A stretch of 64,000 nt of DNA from Bacillus sp. FJAT-25509 (GCF_001420605.1 NZ_LJIZ01000003.1:372001-436000), one strand, 5' to 3'. Shown: positions 8,501-17,650, numbered from the stretch's first letter. Numbers and translations are program-made. The notes: generated from the sequence alone by a model not told the origin.

Positions 8501-9626
8501 CAGAATTTCCTGCTGCAACGACAGCGGTAACTCCATTTAAAACAGCATTATCAATTGCTAAGCTAGTTGCTTCTAGTGGATCGTTTATCGAGGATCCTAG
8601 CGATAGATTAATTACATTCATTCCATCGGCAACCGAACGGTCAATACCTGCAATTACTGCAGAATTCGAACCCGAACCATAAGGCCCCAATACGCGGTAT
8701 ACATATAAATCTGAATCAGGCGCTACTCCAGTTACTTTATAATCAGAGTTATTTTTCCCTCGACCAGCAATCGTACCAGAAACATGCGTACCGTGATCAG
8801 TATAATATGAGCTCCCATTTAGAAATTCTGTTTTTTTAGAAGCTTTCCATTGATCATATGTAGTTTCCATCGGGTCATTATCATTATCTACGAAATCATA
8901 ACCACCTTTATATGCATCTTTCAAATCAGGATGGTTATAGTCAATTCCAGTATCAATTACACCTATTTTAATATTTTTACCTGTAAAACCTTCCTCATGT
9001 AATTTATCAATCTTTAAAAATGGTAAACTATCAACCTTAGTTTGATCCTTCTCTTGGACTGGTTCAACAGGTGGCTTAATTTGAATTGTTGAATCACTAT
9101 ACACTGCTTTAACTGTATCCAAATCTAATAAATCTTTAATTTGATTTGCTGGAAGTGACAATGAAACCCCGTTAAACGCATTCTGATATGTATATTTAAT
9201 TTGAACTTCTTCATTACTAGATTTCTCTTTCTTAGCTATTTTTTCTTGTAATTCTTGTTTAAAGTGTGCATGAGACTTTGTTACATTTTCTTTCGCCTTT
9301 TCTAATGAAATAGACTCACCTTCTGCAGCTTTCTCTAACTGTGCTACTTTAGCTGGAACTTCTTTAAACTCAACAATTACCGATACTTCTTTATCACTCG
9401 ATAAGTCGATATCATCAGATAATTGCAAACCAGTTTTTGAACCTGCAACTTCTAATTGACTCAAAGCCTCCCTTTGTTCCGGTGTAAGTGATTGAAGAAT
9501 GCTTTCTACGTTATTTGAGTTCGCATAAGCCGGCTTTTTAATCATCATAGTCGATCCCAAAATTGTACTGCTAGCTAAAACAAGTACAGATGTGGTTTGA
9601 AAAAATTTACTACTTAACCCCTTCAT
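5526..9626 (-). CDS. Secreted S8 subtilisin-like protease with PA, repeat and dockerin domains
   Basis: 1366 residues. Order: signal peptide 1-36, inhibitor I9 propeptide (about 75-185), S8 catalytic domain with Asp near 225 (VIDTGIDYNHPD), His near 277 (DHGTHVSGT), Asn in AAGNSGD, Ser near 602 (MSGTSMATPHVTG), and a protease-associated insert (GKIAFVARG to GVIIYNN). After that come Fn3/DUF1034-like and other beta domains. The C-terminus (about 1284-1340) has two calcium-loop repeats, DLNKDNVIDIYDVILLEQNW and DINFDGKVDSLDFKLLEANY, matching type I dockerin. The ATG at 9626 follows GGAGGT; an earlier TTG is inside that ribosome site. Vpr-like extracellular protease; no cohesin partner is visible. 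Confidence 0.9.
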   Translation of the reverse strand: MKGLSSKFFQTTSVLVLASSTILGSTMMIKKPAYANSNNVESILQSLTPEQREALSQLEVAGSKTGLQLSDDIDLSSDKEVSVIVEFKEVPAKVAQLEKAAEGESISLEKAKENVTKSHAHFKQELQEKIAKKEKSSNEEVQIKYTYQNAFNGVSLSLPANQIKDLLDLDTVKAVYSDSTIQIKPPVEPVQEKDQTKVDSLPFLKIDKLHEEGFTGKNIKIGVIDTGIDYNHPDLKDAYKGGYDFVDNDNDPMETTYDQWKASKKTEFLNGSSYYTDHGTHVSGTIAGRGKNNSDYKVTGVAPDSDLYVYRVLGPYGSGSNSAVIAGIDRSVADGMNVINLSLGSSINDPLEATSLAIDNAVLNGVTAVVAAGNSGDSMYTLGSPGAAALALTVGASSVPTKVTTFGSKFLVNGQGTDSTLQLMTKKWTDDFTNLSGKTFEIVNVGEGGAADYSGKNVQGKIAFVARGTFALVDKMNYAKQNGAIGVIIYNNNATEGQIPYYLGESNNNIPVFSMTNKDGLAVNDLFSKGIPSVTLGKTGVSDIPGDDLASFSSRGPSGTLYDIKPEVTAPGVDVLSTVPAYINNKNDATDYSSAYMRMSGTSMATPHVTGITALLLQAHPNYTPADIKTVLMNTADPLRSKYSVFEVGAGRVDPYEAIYSRIELGVQDTTPFIKNNEKVNIDEQTGGLSYGFISVDKNAISKNTNILITNHTDKMQKYNISVEYNIGTRGSLDAKANGVKITVPNDLKMKKNSQEMIPATLTIPTTASKGTYEGYIHVVNDKDPDDHYQIPFGFRLVEEGFEYFKVHSPSISTTRETAPYSVKASDLDFKLNSPMRTLDFILVDSKTNKDLGLIGTIDVSSAGVDKDLYIQKAFTGRYFPFTGNAKKPVGYTSILATPGLYKMKVIGTNLGGKQYTKTDQVYIDNNRPTFILDDTNAIPKGDLPFVELAPGQKTVTLSGSIIDDEAKVMENSGMNVTQANNNAWYGPNSPAIGIAADANGKFTKEISVDSSNPVNMLQFVASDRAGNSTMAKVVYYMKPGAQYIYAKPNKESFTMGDQLTYTFYAHGLQNAKDLTLKFDYTSRFFNSVEFNKNKALSDDTQFTVTSTGTSSKSNTINIKVPGDGLTGDLPLFDIQVETNANEFVNPNTTFFYINSSSYKDLNGKTVNPYTQVGYLPSYPAYSTATAKINAAGLLNANGSFNFGIDYTTIGAQAKAKDSKGQIYNGEIQKNGNIVFNKLPITEQLYTVIIDIPGHFTTYTPMEIGRNNRDVFIGENITYPTVRENAGDLNKDNVIDIYDVILLEQNWGTNNRNADINFDGKVDSLDFKLLEANYLKENDYLLDTPTAVKEYNGKTIDSIKKSLGIN

Positions 9627-9711
9627 TCTAATTACCTCCAACTTTTTCTAAAAATAAAGATTGTACAACAAGCAATAACATTTGATTTTTCAGAAAAATC
9701 ACTTAACTTAA

Positions 9712-9752
9712 ATTATAGCTAGAGTTTTTCTTTAAAAGTATTGGGGGAATTT
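9712..9752 (-). promoter_or_regulatory. Protease promoter region with CCCCC element
   Basis: On the coding strand AAATTCCCCCAATA is followed 25 nt later by TATAAT (9712-9717), about 85 nt upstream of the start. The -35 hexamer is poor, so the C-tract box may be an activator site. The same box precedes another gene at 45291. Confidence 0.45.
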
Positions 9753-10053
9753 TCATTAAACGAGAACTTTATAAATCAAATTAAATGTCGGTTTAAGTAA
9801 AAGTGAGTAAAAAGATAAGGTATTTTATTTACTTGAATGTAGATTTTTGTAATTTGATGTAAAATTTTATAAAATAATTTGGGGGAATTTCACTTTATTT
9901 ACCTTTTATAATTGTTCTAACTAAGTTTAAAATTAAAAATTTTTAATTATTTGTAGAATTTAAGCTGGATCATGGCATGGGCGAATTGAGTGGCATCTCA
10001 ACAATTGCTTTAATAATGAAATAACCAAAATTCAATTCAGCTGTTAATAATAT
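9753..10053. other. Gene-free AT-rich spacer upstream of the protease
   Basis: No credible gene on either strand. It contains a second copy of the TTGGGGGAATTT box at 9879-9890 (extended form ATAATTTGGGGGAATTT at 9874-9890). Otherwise unremarkable AT-rich sequence. Confidence 0.5.
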
Positions 10054-10061
10054 AAAAGAAA

Positions 10062-10101
10062 AAAAGAGTTTCCCAAATAAAACATTTGAGACAACTCTTT
10101 T
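10062..10101 (-). terminator. Terminator of the trmO-like gene
   Basis: AAAAGAGTT / AACTCTTTT stem with inner CAAAT / ATTTG, flanked by A and T runs, 19 nt past the stop at 10120. Confidence 0.8.
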
Positions 10102-10119
10102 TTTATTTTTAAACCTTTA

Positions 10120-10581
10120 TCACCAATATTTTTCCATCAAAGCCTTTGACCATTCTGCTTGTTTGATCTCCCCTTTGGGAAGAAATTCTTTCATAATTGG
10201 TTTAATATCGATGACTGGTGTACCATCGATCGCATCTAACCCTTTAACTGTAAGACTACGGCCACTGTGATTTACAAGTTCTACAGTTGTTAACCCTAAT
10301 TTATTTGGCCGGTTTTTACCTCTTTGAGCAAAAATTCCAACCTTTGGATAATCAATATTATTTCTAGGATGTCTAGCACTATATTGGATCATATCATCAG
10401 TCACTTTATCAAAATAAAAAATAATCTCTAGATGTGAAAAATCACTTATGCCACTTAATGCTTCTTCATTGAACTCCTCTACTAACTCGATTTCAGAGAT
10501 AATTGAACCCCAGTGATCGTCTTTCATTTCTTTTCTTGAATTTTTAACAAAAGCAATCGGATTAATTGTAAATGGCATCAT
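10120..10581 (-). CDS. TsaA-like / TrmO tRNA m6t6A methyltransferase family protein
   Basis: 153 residues of the UPF0066/YaeB family. Seen: INPIAFVKNSR at the N-terminus, SDFSHLEIIFYFDKV, then the family hallmark block HPRNN...GIFAQRGKNRPNKLGLTTV and VKGLDAIDGTPVIDIKPIM. The E. coli member TrmO methylates N6 of t6A37 in tRNA using S-adenosylmethionine. This copy lacks the longer C-terminal extension of proteobacterial TrmO, as is usual in Bacilli, so tRNA methylation is a family-based inference. Two adjacent ATG codons at the start; either could be used after GGAGATTAA. Confidence 0.85.
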   Translation of the reverse strand: MMPFTINPIAFVKNSRKEMKDDHWGSIISEIELVEEFNEEALSGISDFSHLEIIFYFDKVTDDMIQYSARHPRNNIDYPKVGIFAQRGKNRPNKLGLTTVELVNHSGRSLTVKGLDAIDGTPVIDIKPIMKEFLPKGEIKQAEWSKALMEKYW

Positions 10582-10685
10582 TTAATCTCCTAACTTTGTA
10601 TTTTATCTATATTATACAGAATTTTTTATTTTAAAATAAAAGAAAAAGTATGCAATATATCCACATACTTTTTCTCGAATCGTTT

Positions 10686-11387
10686 TTAATTTCTACCTTT
10701 CATTTTTAAAGGTGCATTTAGCATCATCGGAAATGTTAATATTTGAAGTACGATTCCGATCAATCCAATTAAAGTAAACAAATTGAGCGGTTTACTATTT
10801 AAAATAAAAGAAAATAAGTCTGAACTTATACCATTTATAGATAAAAAAGTCATTAAAATACTAACTAAAACTAGTGTCATTAGAAAATAAAGTATCCCCA
10901 ATCTTCTAACTAATATAGCAATAAAAGAAGAAAGTCCTAGGATCATAAATCCAACCATTAGGTCGACCCAATAATACGTAAAGAAATGATATTCTGATGA
11001 GACTAATTGAGCAGGGTGGTAAAAGTGAAAACTATTTATTCCTTTGTCTAATAATATATTCATAATGTAATAAAGAATATTTAAGTAAGTTATACTTGTA
11101 ATTACCATTAATAATGACATCACAATATACGATTTTAAAAACTGTCTTCTTGTACTACCTAATCCAATTGCAACTTGAAAAGGAATCACCAATCCTGCAA
11201 CCGCAAATGTACTAATCCCACCATAAGTCGGCCCAAACAGAGCTGCACCACTTTGTAAAGGAATTTTAAATATTATACTAACCAGTACATACACAACAGA
11301 TAATAACAAAGTAATTAAAGAAAATATTTTGAAATACCATTTTAATTCATCAAAAACTAGTTGATAAGTGCCTCTTATAGAGTTCAT
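10686..11387 (-). CDS. ABC transporter permease (YtrC/YtrD-like, six membrane segments)
   Basis: 233 residues, almost entirely hydrophobic, with about six predicted membrane helices and a short polar segment GLGSTRRQFLKS between helices two and three, the coupling-helix region typical of ABC-2-type exporter permeases. Its start overlaps the ATPase gene by 4 nt (ATGA), so the two proteins are translationally coupled and form one transporter. With the YtrA-type repressor in front, the system probably exports a cell-envelope-active compound or senses envelope stress; the substrate is not determinable. Confidence 0.8.
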   Translation of the reverse strand: MNSIRGTYQLVFDELKWYFKIFSLITLLLSVVYVLVSIIFKIPLQSGAALFGPTYGGISTFAVAGLVIPFQVAIGLGSTRRQFLKSYIVMSLLMVITSITYLNILYYIMNILLDKGINSFHFYHPAQLVSSEYHFFTYYWVDLMVGFMILGLSSFIAILVRRLGILYFLMTLVLVSILMTFLSINGISSDLFSFILNSKPLNLFTLIGLIGIVLQILTFPMMLNAPLKMKGRN

Positions 11388-12256
11388 CTTTTCACCTCTT
11401 TATTTTTTGTTTTATTTATTAAATAGTCTTGTAGAGTTGCTTTTTCAATTGTAAGATGATGTTCTTCTGCGATTTTTTTCCAATCATTTGAATATAATTC
11501 ATCGAGCATTACTTTTTGTGTCGAACTGATTTTGGAGGATTCAAGTATAGAAATATTTTTAGTTACTTCTTCGATTGAATCTATATTTCCAGAAAGAATA
11601 ACTCCTTTCTCTCGCATTACTTCCATTTGTTCATGAAATAGTACTTTTCCATCATTTACTACAACAATCGTTTCACATAATGGTTGAATTTCTTCGATAT
11701 GATGTGTTGAAAGTAAAATGAGTCTTGGATTTTCTTCGTAACTTTCCATTAAGGCATCGTAAAACTGTTTTCTTTTAACTGCATCTAACCCATTAGTAGG
11801 CTCATCGAGAACTGTTATTTTTGCGTTGCTAGCTAATCCTAATATGATTTGCACTGCCGTTTTCATACCTTTTGAAAACTTAGTGATTTTTTTATTCTTT
11901 GGCAATTCAAAAACTTGAACTAAATGTTCTGCAAATTGTTGATCCCAGTTAGGATGAAAGTACCTTCCGTATTTTAACAAGTCATTTATTCTCCAATTAT
12001 GACCAAAAGGATGGTTTTCTTGGATATAACAAATATTCTCTAGTACATTTAAATTATTATAAGGTTCTTCTCCTAAGACTTTTATTGAACCTTCGTTTGG
12101 TTTATAATGGCCAGCAACTAAACTCATCAAAGTTGTTTTACCTGTACCATTTCTTCCCCATAATGCAATAATACTCGGTTCTGTTTCAATTAAATTGAAA
12201 TCAGTTAAAACTGGTGTATGCTTATAGCCATATGTCAAATTTTTAATTTCGATCAA
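11384..12256 (-). CDS. ABC transporter ATP-binding protein (YtrB-like)
   Basis: 290 residues. Walker A is GRNGTGKTTL, the signature is FSKGMKTAVQIILGLA (an SKG variant of LSGGQ common in this exporter group), Walker B is ITVLDEPTNGLD, and the switch histidine is in LLSTHHIEE. The second half is the regulatory C-terminal extension seen in YtrB/BcrA-like ATPases. It sits 12 nt after the GntR repressor gene and overlaps the permease gene, so all three form an operon. Cytoplasmic face of the membrane. Confidence 0.87.
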   Translation of the reverse strand: MIEIKNLTYGYKHTPVLTDFNLIETEPSIIALWGRNGTGKTTLMSLVAGHYKPNEGSIKVLGEEPYNNLNVLENICYIQENHPFGHNWRINDLLKYGRYFHPNWDQQFAEHLVQVFELPKNKKITKFSKGMKTAVQIILGLASNAKITVLDEPTNGLDAVKRKQFYDALMESYEENPRLILLSTHHIEEIQPLCETIVVVNDGKVLFHEQMEVMREKGVILSGNIDSIEEVTKNISILESSKISSTQKVMLDELYSNDWKKIAEEHHLTIEKATLQDYLINKTKNKEVKR

Positions 12257-12268
12257 TTTATACCCCTC

Positions 12269-12640
12269 CTAATTAAAGTCGTTTTTTCTCTTTATTAATT
12301 CAATTACCATTTCTTCATCTAAATGAATTCTCTTTGCTTCTTTAAGTAATGGTGCAACATAATCCACATAAAACTGCTGTTTTCGCTCTAAAAGCAACTT
12401 ATCTTTCGCACCCGTTGAAACAAACATACCTACACCTCTTTGTTTAAAAATTATTTCCTTATCAACTAAAGCTTGAAGACCTTTCCTTGCAGTTGCTGGA
12501 TTAATATTAAAAAAGCGAGATAATTCATTTGTCGAAGGCACTTGTTCCCCCTCTTTAATTCTTCCATCTATAATTTCGTCCATAATCATAACCGCAATTT
12601 GTTGAAAAATTGGCTGTGATTCATCTAATGTCGGTTTCAT
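12269..12640 (-). CDS. GntR-family regulator, YtrA subfamily
   Basis: About 123 residues. The winged helix is clear: QPIFQQIAVMIMDEIIDGRI, EGEQVPSTNELSRFFNINPATARKGLQALVDKEII and QRGVGMFVS. The short C-terminal tail with no ligand domain is typical of YtrA regulators, which repress the ABC operon they head. The ATG at 12640 is chosen because GGAAGG lies just before it. The 9-bp perfect inverted repeat at 12671-12692 in its leader is the obvious operator, implying autorepression. Effectors of known relatives are cell-wall antibiotics. Confidence 0.87.
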   Translation of the reverse strand: MKPTLDESQPIFQQIAVMIMDEIIDGRIKEGEQVPSTNELSRFFNINPATARKGLQALVDKEIIFKQRGVGMFVSTGAKDKLLLERKQQFYVDYVAPLLKEAKRIHLDEEMVIELIKRKNDFN

Positions 12641-12670
12641 TAGCACCTTCCTCTCTTAGTTAGTTATTTA

Positions 12671-12692
12671 GTTAGTTACTCATGTAACTAAC
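12671..12692. promoter_or_regulatory. Operator for the YtrA-type GntR repressor
   Basis: GTTAGTTAC, 4 nt spacer, GTAACTAAC: a perfect 9-bp inverted repeat 31 nt upstream of the GntR start. An extra half-site repeat AGTTAGTTA overlaps 12658-12666, so two dimers could bind side by side. Confidence 0.75.
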
Positions 12693-12752
12693 CATACTAC
12701 TCTTTAAATCATATGTAAAGTGTTTTATTTAAGTACGCCTATTTTTAAGGAA

Positions 12753-12787
12753 ATAAAAAAAAGCTTAATGCGATTATGCAATAAGCT
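12753..12787 (-). terminator. Terminator of the Ena cluster
   Basis: AGCTTA / TAAGCT stem with inner TGC / GCA pairing and a long U run on the minus strand, 23 nt past the stop of the last DUF3992 gene. Confidence 0.8.
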
Positions 12788-12810
12788 CCTGTTTTTATAG
12801 TATGTGTTTA

Positions 12811-13260
12811 TTATTTATCAATAATTTTACCAGCAATACAATATTTACCTTCTAAATAGATTGGAGTTTGACCTGATTGTAGTATGGTCACAGATTTTAT
12901 ATTTTGACTAGTATAACTACTCGTATTGCCTGGCAACACGGTAATTATATGACAATTATTGCTATTTACTTCGATTGATATCGGTCCAGTACTACTCTCG
13001 CTATTGTAGACTGAAATCGTTGCATAAGCAGTTACATTTTCACCTAAACTCCATATTTCAACTGGTTTTTCAAGATTATCTTGAATCAAAATATTTCCAC
13101 ATAGATCAATGGGAATACAAGGATTACATTTTGTTGTAGTTTGTATTGGCGTTGGTGGGGTAGGTGGTGTTGGCGGAGGTACTGGTGGTAAAAGAGTTGG
13201 AGAAGAAACTGGTAATTTAATACTTGGTAAGTTTGGTATATCCGGTCTTTTTTGTTTCAA
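12811..13260 (-). CDS. DUF3992 protein with proline-rich N-terminus (Ena1C-like)
   Basis: 149 residues. The first 40 are a Pro/Thr-rich arm (PPVPPPTPPTPPTP), then KCNPCIPIDLCGNILIQDN gives several cysteines before a beta-sandwich region ending LEGKYCIAGKII. The end resembles the GEFCITTRY end of the two Ena subunits encoded 1.7-2.8 kb upstream, so this is a third, divergent DUF3992 member. Its length matches Ena1C of the S-type endospore appendage cluster. Role inferred: terminal or anchoring subunit of the fibre. It is the last gene before a strong terminator, 155 nt after the collagen-like gene. Confidence 0.65.
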   Translation of the reverse strand: MKQKRPDIPNLPSIKLPVSSPTLLPPVPPPTPPTPPTPIQTTTKCNPCIPIDLCGNILIQDNLEKPVEIWSLGENVTAYATISVYNSESSTGPISIEVNSNNCHIITVLPGNTSSYTSQNIKSVTILQSGQTPIYLEGKYCIAGKIIDK

Positions 13261-13342
13261 TTTTTATCCCTCACTTATAATAATTAATTTCCTATGTATT
13301 AAAAATACTGAAAAGCTATTATTTTTAGTATTATATAAATCT

Positions 13343-13394
13343 TAAAAAGAAAAGTGACCACTATTAATCTTACTCATATAACTTGTAGTCACTT
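13343..13394 (-). terminator. Probable terminator of the collagen-like gene
   Basis: AAGTGAC / GTCACTT inverted repeat with a long loop and A-rich tail on the correct side, 22 nt after the stop at 13416. The long loop makes it weaker than the others. Confidence 0.5.
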
Positions 13395-13415
13395 GTTGAA
13401 TTAAAATAATATTAA

Positions 13416-14852
<1,437 letters not shown>

Positions 14853-14918
14853 TCATTTCATTACATAGGGTTGTTCAAAAAAAGATTAAGAACTACACTA
14901 TTTAGATAAAATGATCTA

Positions 14919-15254
14919 TTACATTGAATATCGGACAGTTATACAAAACTCACCTTCAACTACCCCAGTTAAACCAGTAGTATCAATTTGAATTCCATCG
15001 AATAACTTTTCTGAGAAAGCAACACTACTTTGAGGTGGGACAGTTAGAGTATCAATTACATTTCCTCCCCTTAAAAAATTAACTACGATATTATCAGTTC
15101 CAGTATCATTTTTAACATAGCCTGTTGCAGAAATAATCGGAGCGATATTATTTGTAAAGATTGTGATAATACCTGGTGTATTCACTTGCCAGCTTGTACA
15201 AACTTTATCTTGAAATATATTTTTGGTTGAACAACAACTTAAACCATTATTCAT
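14919..15254 (-). CDS. DUF3992 endospore appendage subunit (Ena1B-like)
   Basis: 111 residues. N-terminal connector LSCCSTKNIFQDKVC fits the hydrophobic-x-CC...C pattern through which Ena subunits are disulfide-linked to neighbours in the fibre. The body is a small beta-sandwich ending VEGEFCITVRYSM. The paralogue at 15280 is similar in layout (CC...VC..WQ start, GEFCIT.RYS end). By family knowledge these self-assemble into heat- and protease-resistant S-type endospore appendages. It follows its paralogue by 25 nt and is surely co-transcribed; expression in the sporulating mother cell is inferred. Confidence 0.82.
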   Translation of the reverse strand: MNNGLSCCSTKNIFQDKVCTSWQVNTPGIITIFTNNIAPIISATGYVKNDTGTDNIVVNFLRGGNVIDTLTVPPQSSVAFSEKLFDGIQIDTTGLTGVVEGEFCITVRYSM

Positions 15255-15279
15255 TTGCTTTTCCCCTCATTTTCTTCAA

Positions 15280-15654
15280 TTAAACAGAATATCGTGTCGT
15301 AATACAGAACTCACCTTGAAATAATATACCTGCTCCAATAGGTATAACAGCTTGTATTACATCAAATCTTCTAATTGTAAATGCTAAACTCGAACCTAAT
15401 GTTACGACCTCAGAATTGATTGTGCCTCCTGCAGAGTTAAAAAATTCAATTTGTATCGGTGCTGTAGAAGAACCTACTTCATACTTAACAAAACCAGTTC
15501 CTATAATACTTTGGTTAAAATTATTTTGAAAAAGTGGAATTGTTATAGTAGTTGTATCTCCAACTGCTTGCCATGGTGTACAAACTTGGTCCTGAACAAA
15601 AATTTTTTCGGGACAACAAGTTAATGCTGATGTTGAACAATTACATGATGCCAT
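15280..15654 (-). CDS. DUF3992 endospore appendage subunit (Ena1A-like)
   Basis: 124 residues, begins MASCNCSTSALTCCPEKIF with the connector cysteines (LTCC and VC), and ends QGEFCITTRYSV. Length and motif order match Ena1A of Bacillus endospore appendages (DUF3992). It is the first gene of the cluster; the order downstream is second Ena subunit, collagen-like protein, proline-rich DUF3992 protein. The ATG follows GAAAGGAAGTAACC. No signal peptide, as expected for proteins assembled inside the mother cell. Sigma-factor use could not be decided by eye. Confidence 0.82.
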   Translation of the reverse strand: MASCNCSTSALTCCPEKIFVQDQVCTPWQAVGDTTTITIPLFQNNFNQSIIGTGFVKYEVGSSTAPIQIEFFNSAGGTINSEVVTLGSSLAFTIRRFDVIQAVIPIGAGILFQGEFCITTRYSV

Positions 15655-15753
15655 TTATGGTTACTTCCTTTCTATAAAAGAAAATGAATCATTATCTACA
15701 TATAGTAATCAAAGTGTCATGTATATGCTTGTACATTTGTCATAAATAAAATA

Positions 15754-15781
15754 ATCTATCACGCATAACTGAGTGATAGAT
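15754..15781. other. Perfect hairpin in the ena/prfC divergent spacer
   Basis: ATCTATCAC / GTGATAGAT, 9-bp perfect stem with 10-nt loop and no proper U run. It lies upstream of both divergent genes, so it is not an ordinary terminator for either. The rest of the 365-nt spacer holds the prfC promoter and no gene. Confidence 0.5.
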
Positions 15782-15934
15782 TCGCTTTTAAAATATTAAT
15801 TTTTAATACTTCATAAATATTACATGTTGAAAAATTAGTGAATGATTTATGTAAAATTACAAAATAAACGATAAAAAAGGAAATTCTTATTTCATAACTT
15901 GGAAATACTTTGTATATAACTTAATTACTAAATG

Positions 15935-15963
15935 TTTCATCAAACGCTGAATTCTAGTATAAT
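15935..15963 (+). promoter_or_regulatory. Sigma-A promoter of prfC
   Basis: TTTCAT, 17 nt, TATAAT, placed 57 nt before the prfC start. The -10 is consensus and the -35 weak. Confidence 0.55.
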
Positions 15964-16019
15964 AGATAAGATGTGAAAATTTGATTATGATCTTTGATTT
16001 AGAAAGGACTTTATAATAG

Positions 16020-17615
16020 ATGGCAAATAAAGAATTAATGAATCAAGTTGCTAAACGCCGTATCTTTGGGATTATCTCTCACCCGGATGCTGGTAAAACA
16101 ACTTTAACTGAAAAATTACTACTTCATGGTGGAGCTATTCGTGAAGCTGGTACTGTAAAAGCTCAAAAAAATTCTAAATATGCAAAATCTGACTGGATGG
16201 AAATCGAGAAGCAACGTGGAATTTCTGTTACTTCTTCTGTTATGCAGTTTGAATATGATGAAAAAATGGTATCAATTATGGATACTCCTGGTCATAATGA
16301 TTTTGGTGAAGATACATATCGTGTACTAACTTCTGTTGACTCTGCAGTCATGGTAATTGATGCTGCAAAAGGTATTGAAGCACAAACTAAGAAACTTTTC
16401 CAAGTTTGTCGTTTACGTGGTATCCCTATTTTTACCTTTATGAATAAATTAGATCGCCAAGCTAAAGATCCATTAGAACTAATGGAAGAATTAGAAGAAG
16501 TTCTTGGTATGCCTTCTGTTGCAGTTACTTGGCCAATCGGTAGTGGAATGCAATTTGAAGGGGTTTATGATCGATTAGAAAATGAAGTTCATCTTTTCCG
16601 TAAAGATGAAGTGATTAAACTTGGTCAAGATGGTGTACACGGTCCTGAATTAGAAGGACATTTAGAAGCTTCAAATTTAGAAAATTTACGTGATGAAGTT
16701 GATCTTTTAGAAGGAGCAGGAAATGAATTCAATTTAGACTTAGTTCAAGCCGGTGAACTTACTCCTGTTTTCTTCGGAACAGCATTAGTTGATTTTGGTG
16801 TAACACCATTTTTAAATCATTTCTTAGATATGTCGCCTGCACCAGGGCCTCGTAAAACAATTAATGGTGAAGTTAATCCTACTGATGAAGTATTTAGTGG
16901 TTTTATATTTAAGATTCAAGCTAATATGAATCCTGCTCACCGTGACCGTATTGCATTCTTGCGAATTTGTTCTGGCGTATTTGAACGAGGAATGAACGTA
17001 ATGCTTTCTCGTACAGGTAAACAAATTAAATTAAGTCAATCGACTCAATTGATGGCTAATGACCGTGAAACGATTGACCGAGCATATGCTGGTGACGTAA
17101 TTGGTATTTACGATTCAGGTACTTATCAAATCGGAGATACGATTACATCTAGCAAACAAAAATTATTCTTTGAACCATTACCAACTTTCCCACCTGAGTT
17201 ATTCTTGCGAGTAAGCCCAGTTAACTCATTGAAATCTAAGCATTTCCATAAAGGTGTTGAGCAATTAGCTCAAGAAGGTGCAATTCAAGTTTATAAAAAT
17301 GAATTTAATGAGGTCATTTTAGGTGCTGTAGGTCAACTTCAATTTGAAGTATTTGAATACCGCTTAAAAAATGAATATGGATCTGATATCCGTAAAGATC
17401 ATGTTGATTACAATATTGCTAGATGGGTTAAAACAGATGATGTAAAAGGACTTAAGAAATATCAAGATATGCGTAACATGCTAGTATATGACCGTTTCGA
17501 ACGACCGTTGTTCTTATTTGCAAATGAATTTACTTTCAACCGTTTTAAAGAACGTCATGAGGAATTAGAATTAGTTGAAGCCCTTGATGTGAATAATGAA
17601 ATACAAGTTGATTAA
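16020..17615 (+). CDS. prfC: Peptide chain release factor 3
   Basis: 531 residues, the usual RF3 length. GTPase motifs: G1 SHPDAGKTT (residues 20-28), G2 EKQRGISVTSSVMQF, G3 DTPGHNDFGEDT and G4 FMNKLDR. These, and the RF3-specific C-terminal region (LLVYDRFERPLFLFANEFTF), separate it from EF-G. RF3 uses GTP to release RF1/RF2 from the ribosome after termination. Monocistronic, with its own promoter and a strong terminator. The ATG at 16020 has AAAGGA upstream. prfC is patchy in Bacilli. Confidence 0.95.
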   Translation: MANKELMNQVAKRRIFGIISHPDAGKTTLTEKLLLHGGAIREAGTVKAQKNSKYAKSDWMEIEKQRGISVTSSVMQFEYDEKMVSIMDTPGHNDFGEDTYRVLTSVDSAVMVIDAAKGIEAQTKKLFQVCRLRGIPIFTFMNKLDRQAKDPLELMEELEEVLGMPSVAVTWPIGSGMQFEGVYDRLENEVHLFRKDEVIKLGQDGVHGPELEGHLEASNLENLRDEVDLLEGAGNEFNLDLVQAGELTPVFFGTALVDFGVTPFLNHFLDMSPAPGPRKTINGEVNPTDEVFSGFIFKIQANMNPAHRDRIAFLRICSGVFERGMNVMLSRTGKQIKLSQSTQLMANDRETIDRAYAGDVIGIYDSGTYQIGDTITSSKQKLFFEPLPTFPPELFLRVSPVNSLKSKHFHKGVEQLAQEGAIQVYKNEFNEVILGAVGQLQFEVFEYRLKNEYGSDIRKDHVDYNIARWVKTDDVKGLKKYQDMRNMLVYDRFERPLFLFANEFTFNRFKERHEELELVEALDVNNEIQVD

Positions 17616-17620
17616 TAAAA

Positions 17621-17650
17621 AAGTGGATGTTTTTAGCATCCACTTTTTTT
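17621..17650 (+). terminator. Terminator of prfC
   Basis: AAGTGGATG / CATCCACTT perfect stem, 7-nt loop, then T7. Confidence 0.9.

Noticed and set aside
12647-12760. Direct repeat array TTAGTTAG as a plasmid-type iteron
   Set aside because: It is explained by the GntR operator with its half site; no replication gene is present.
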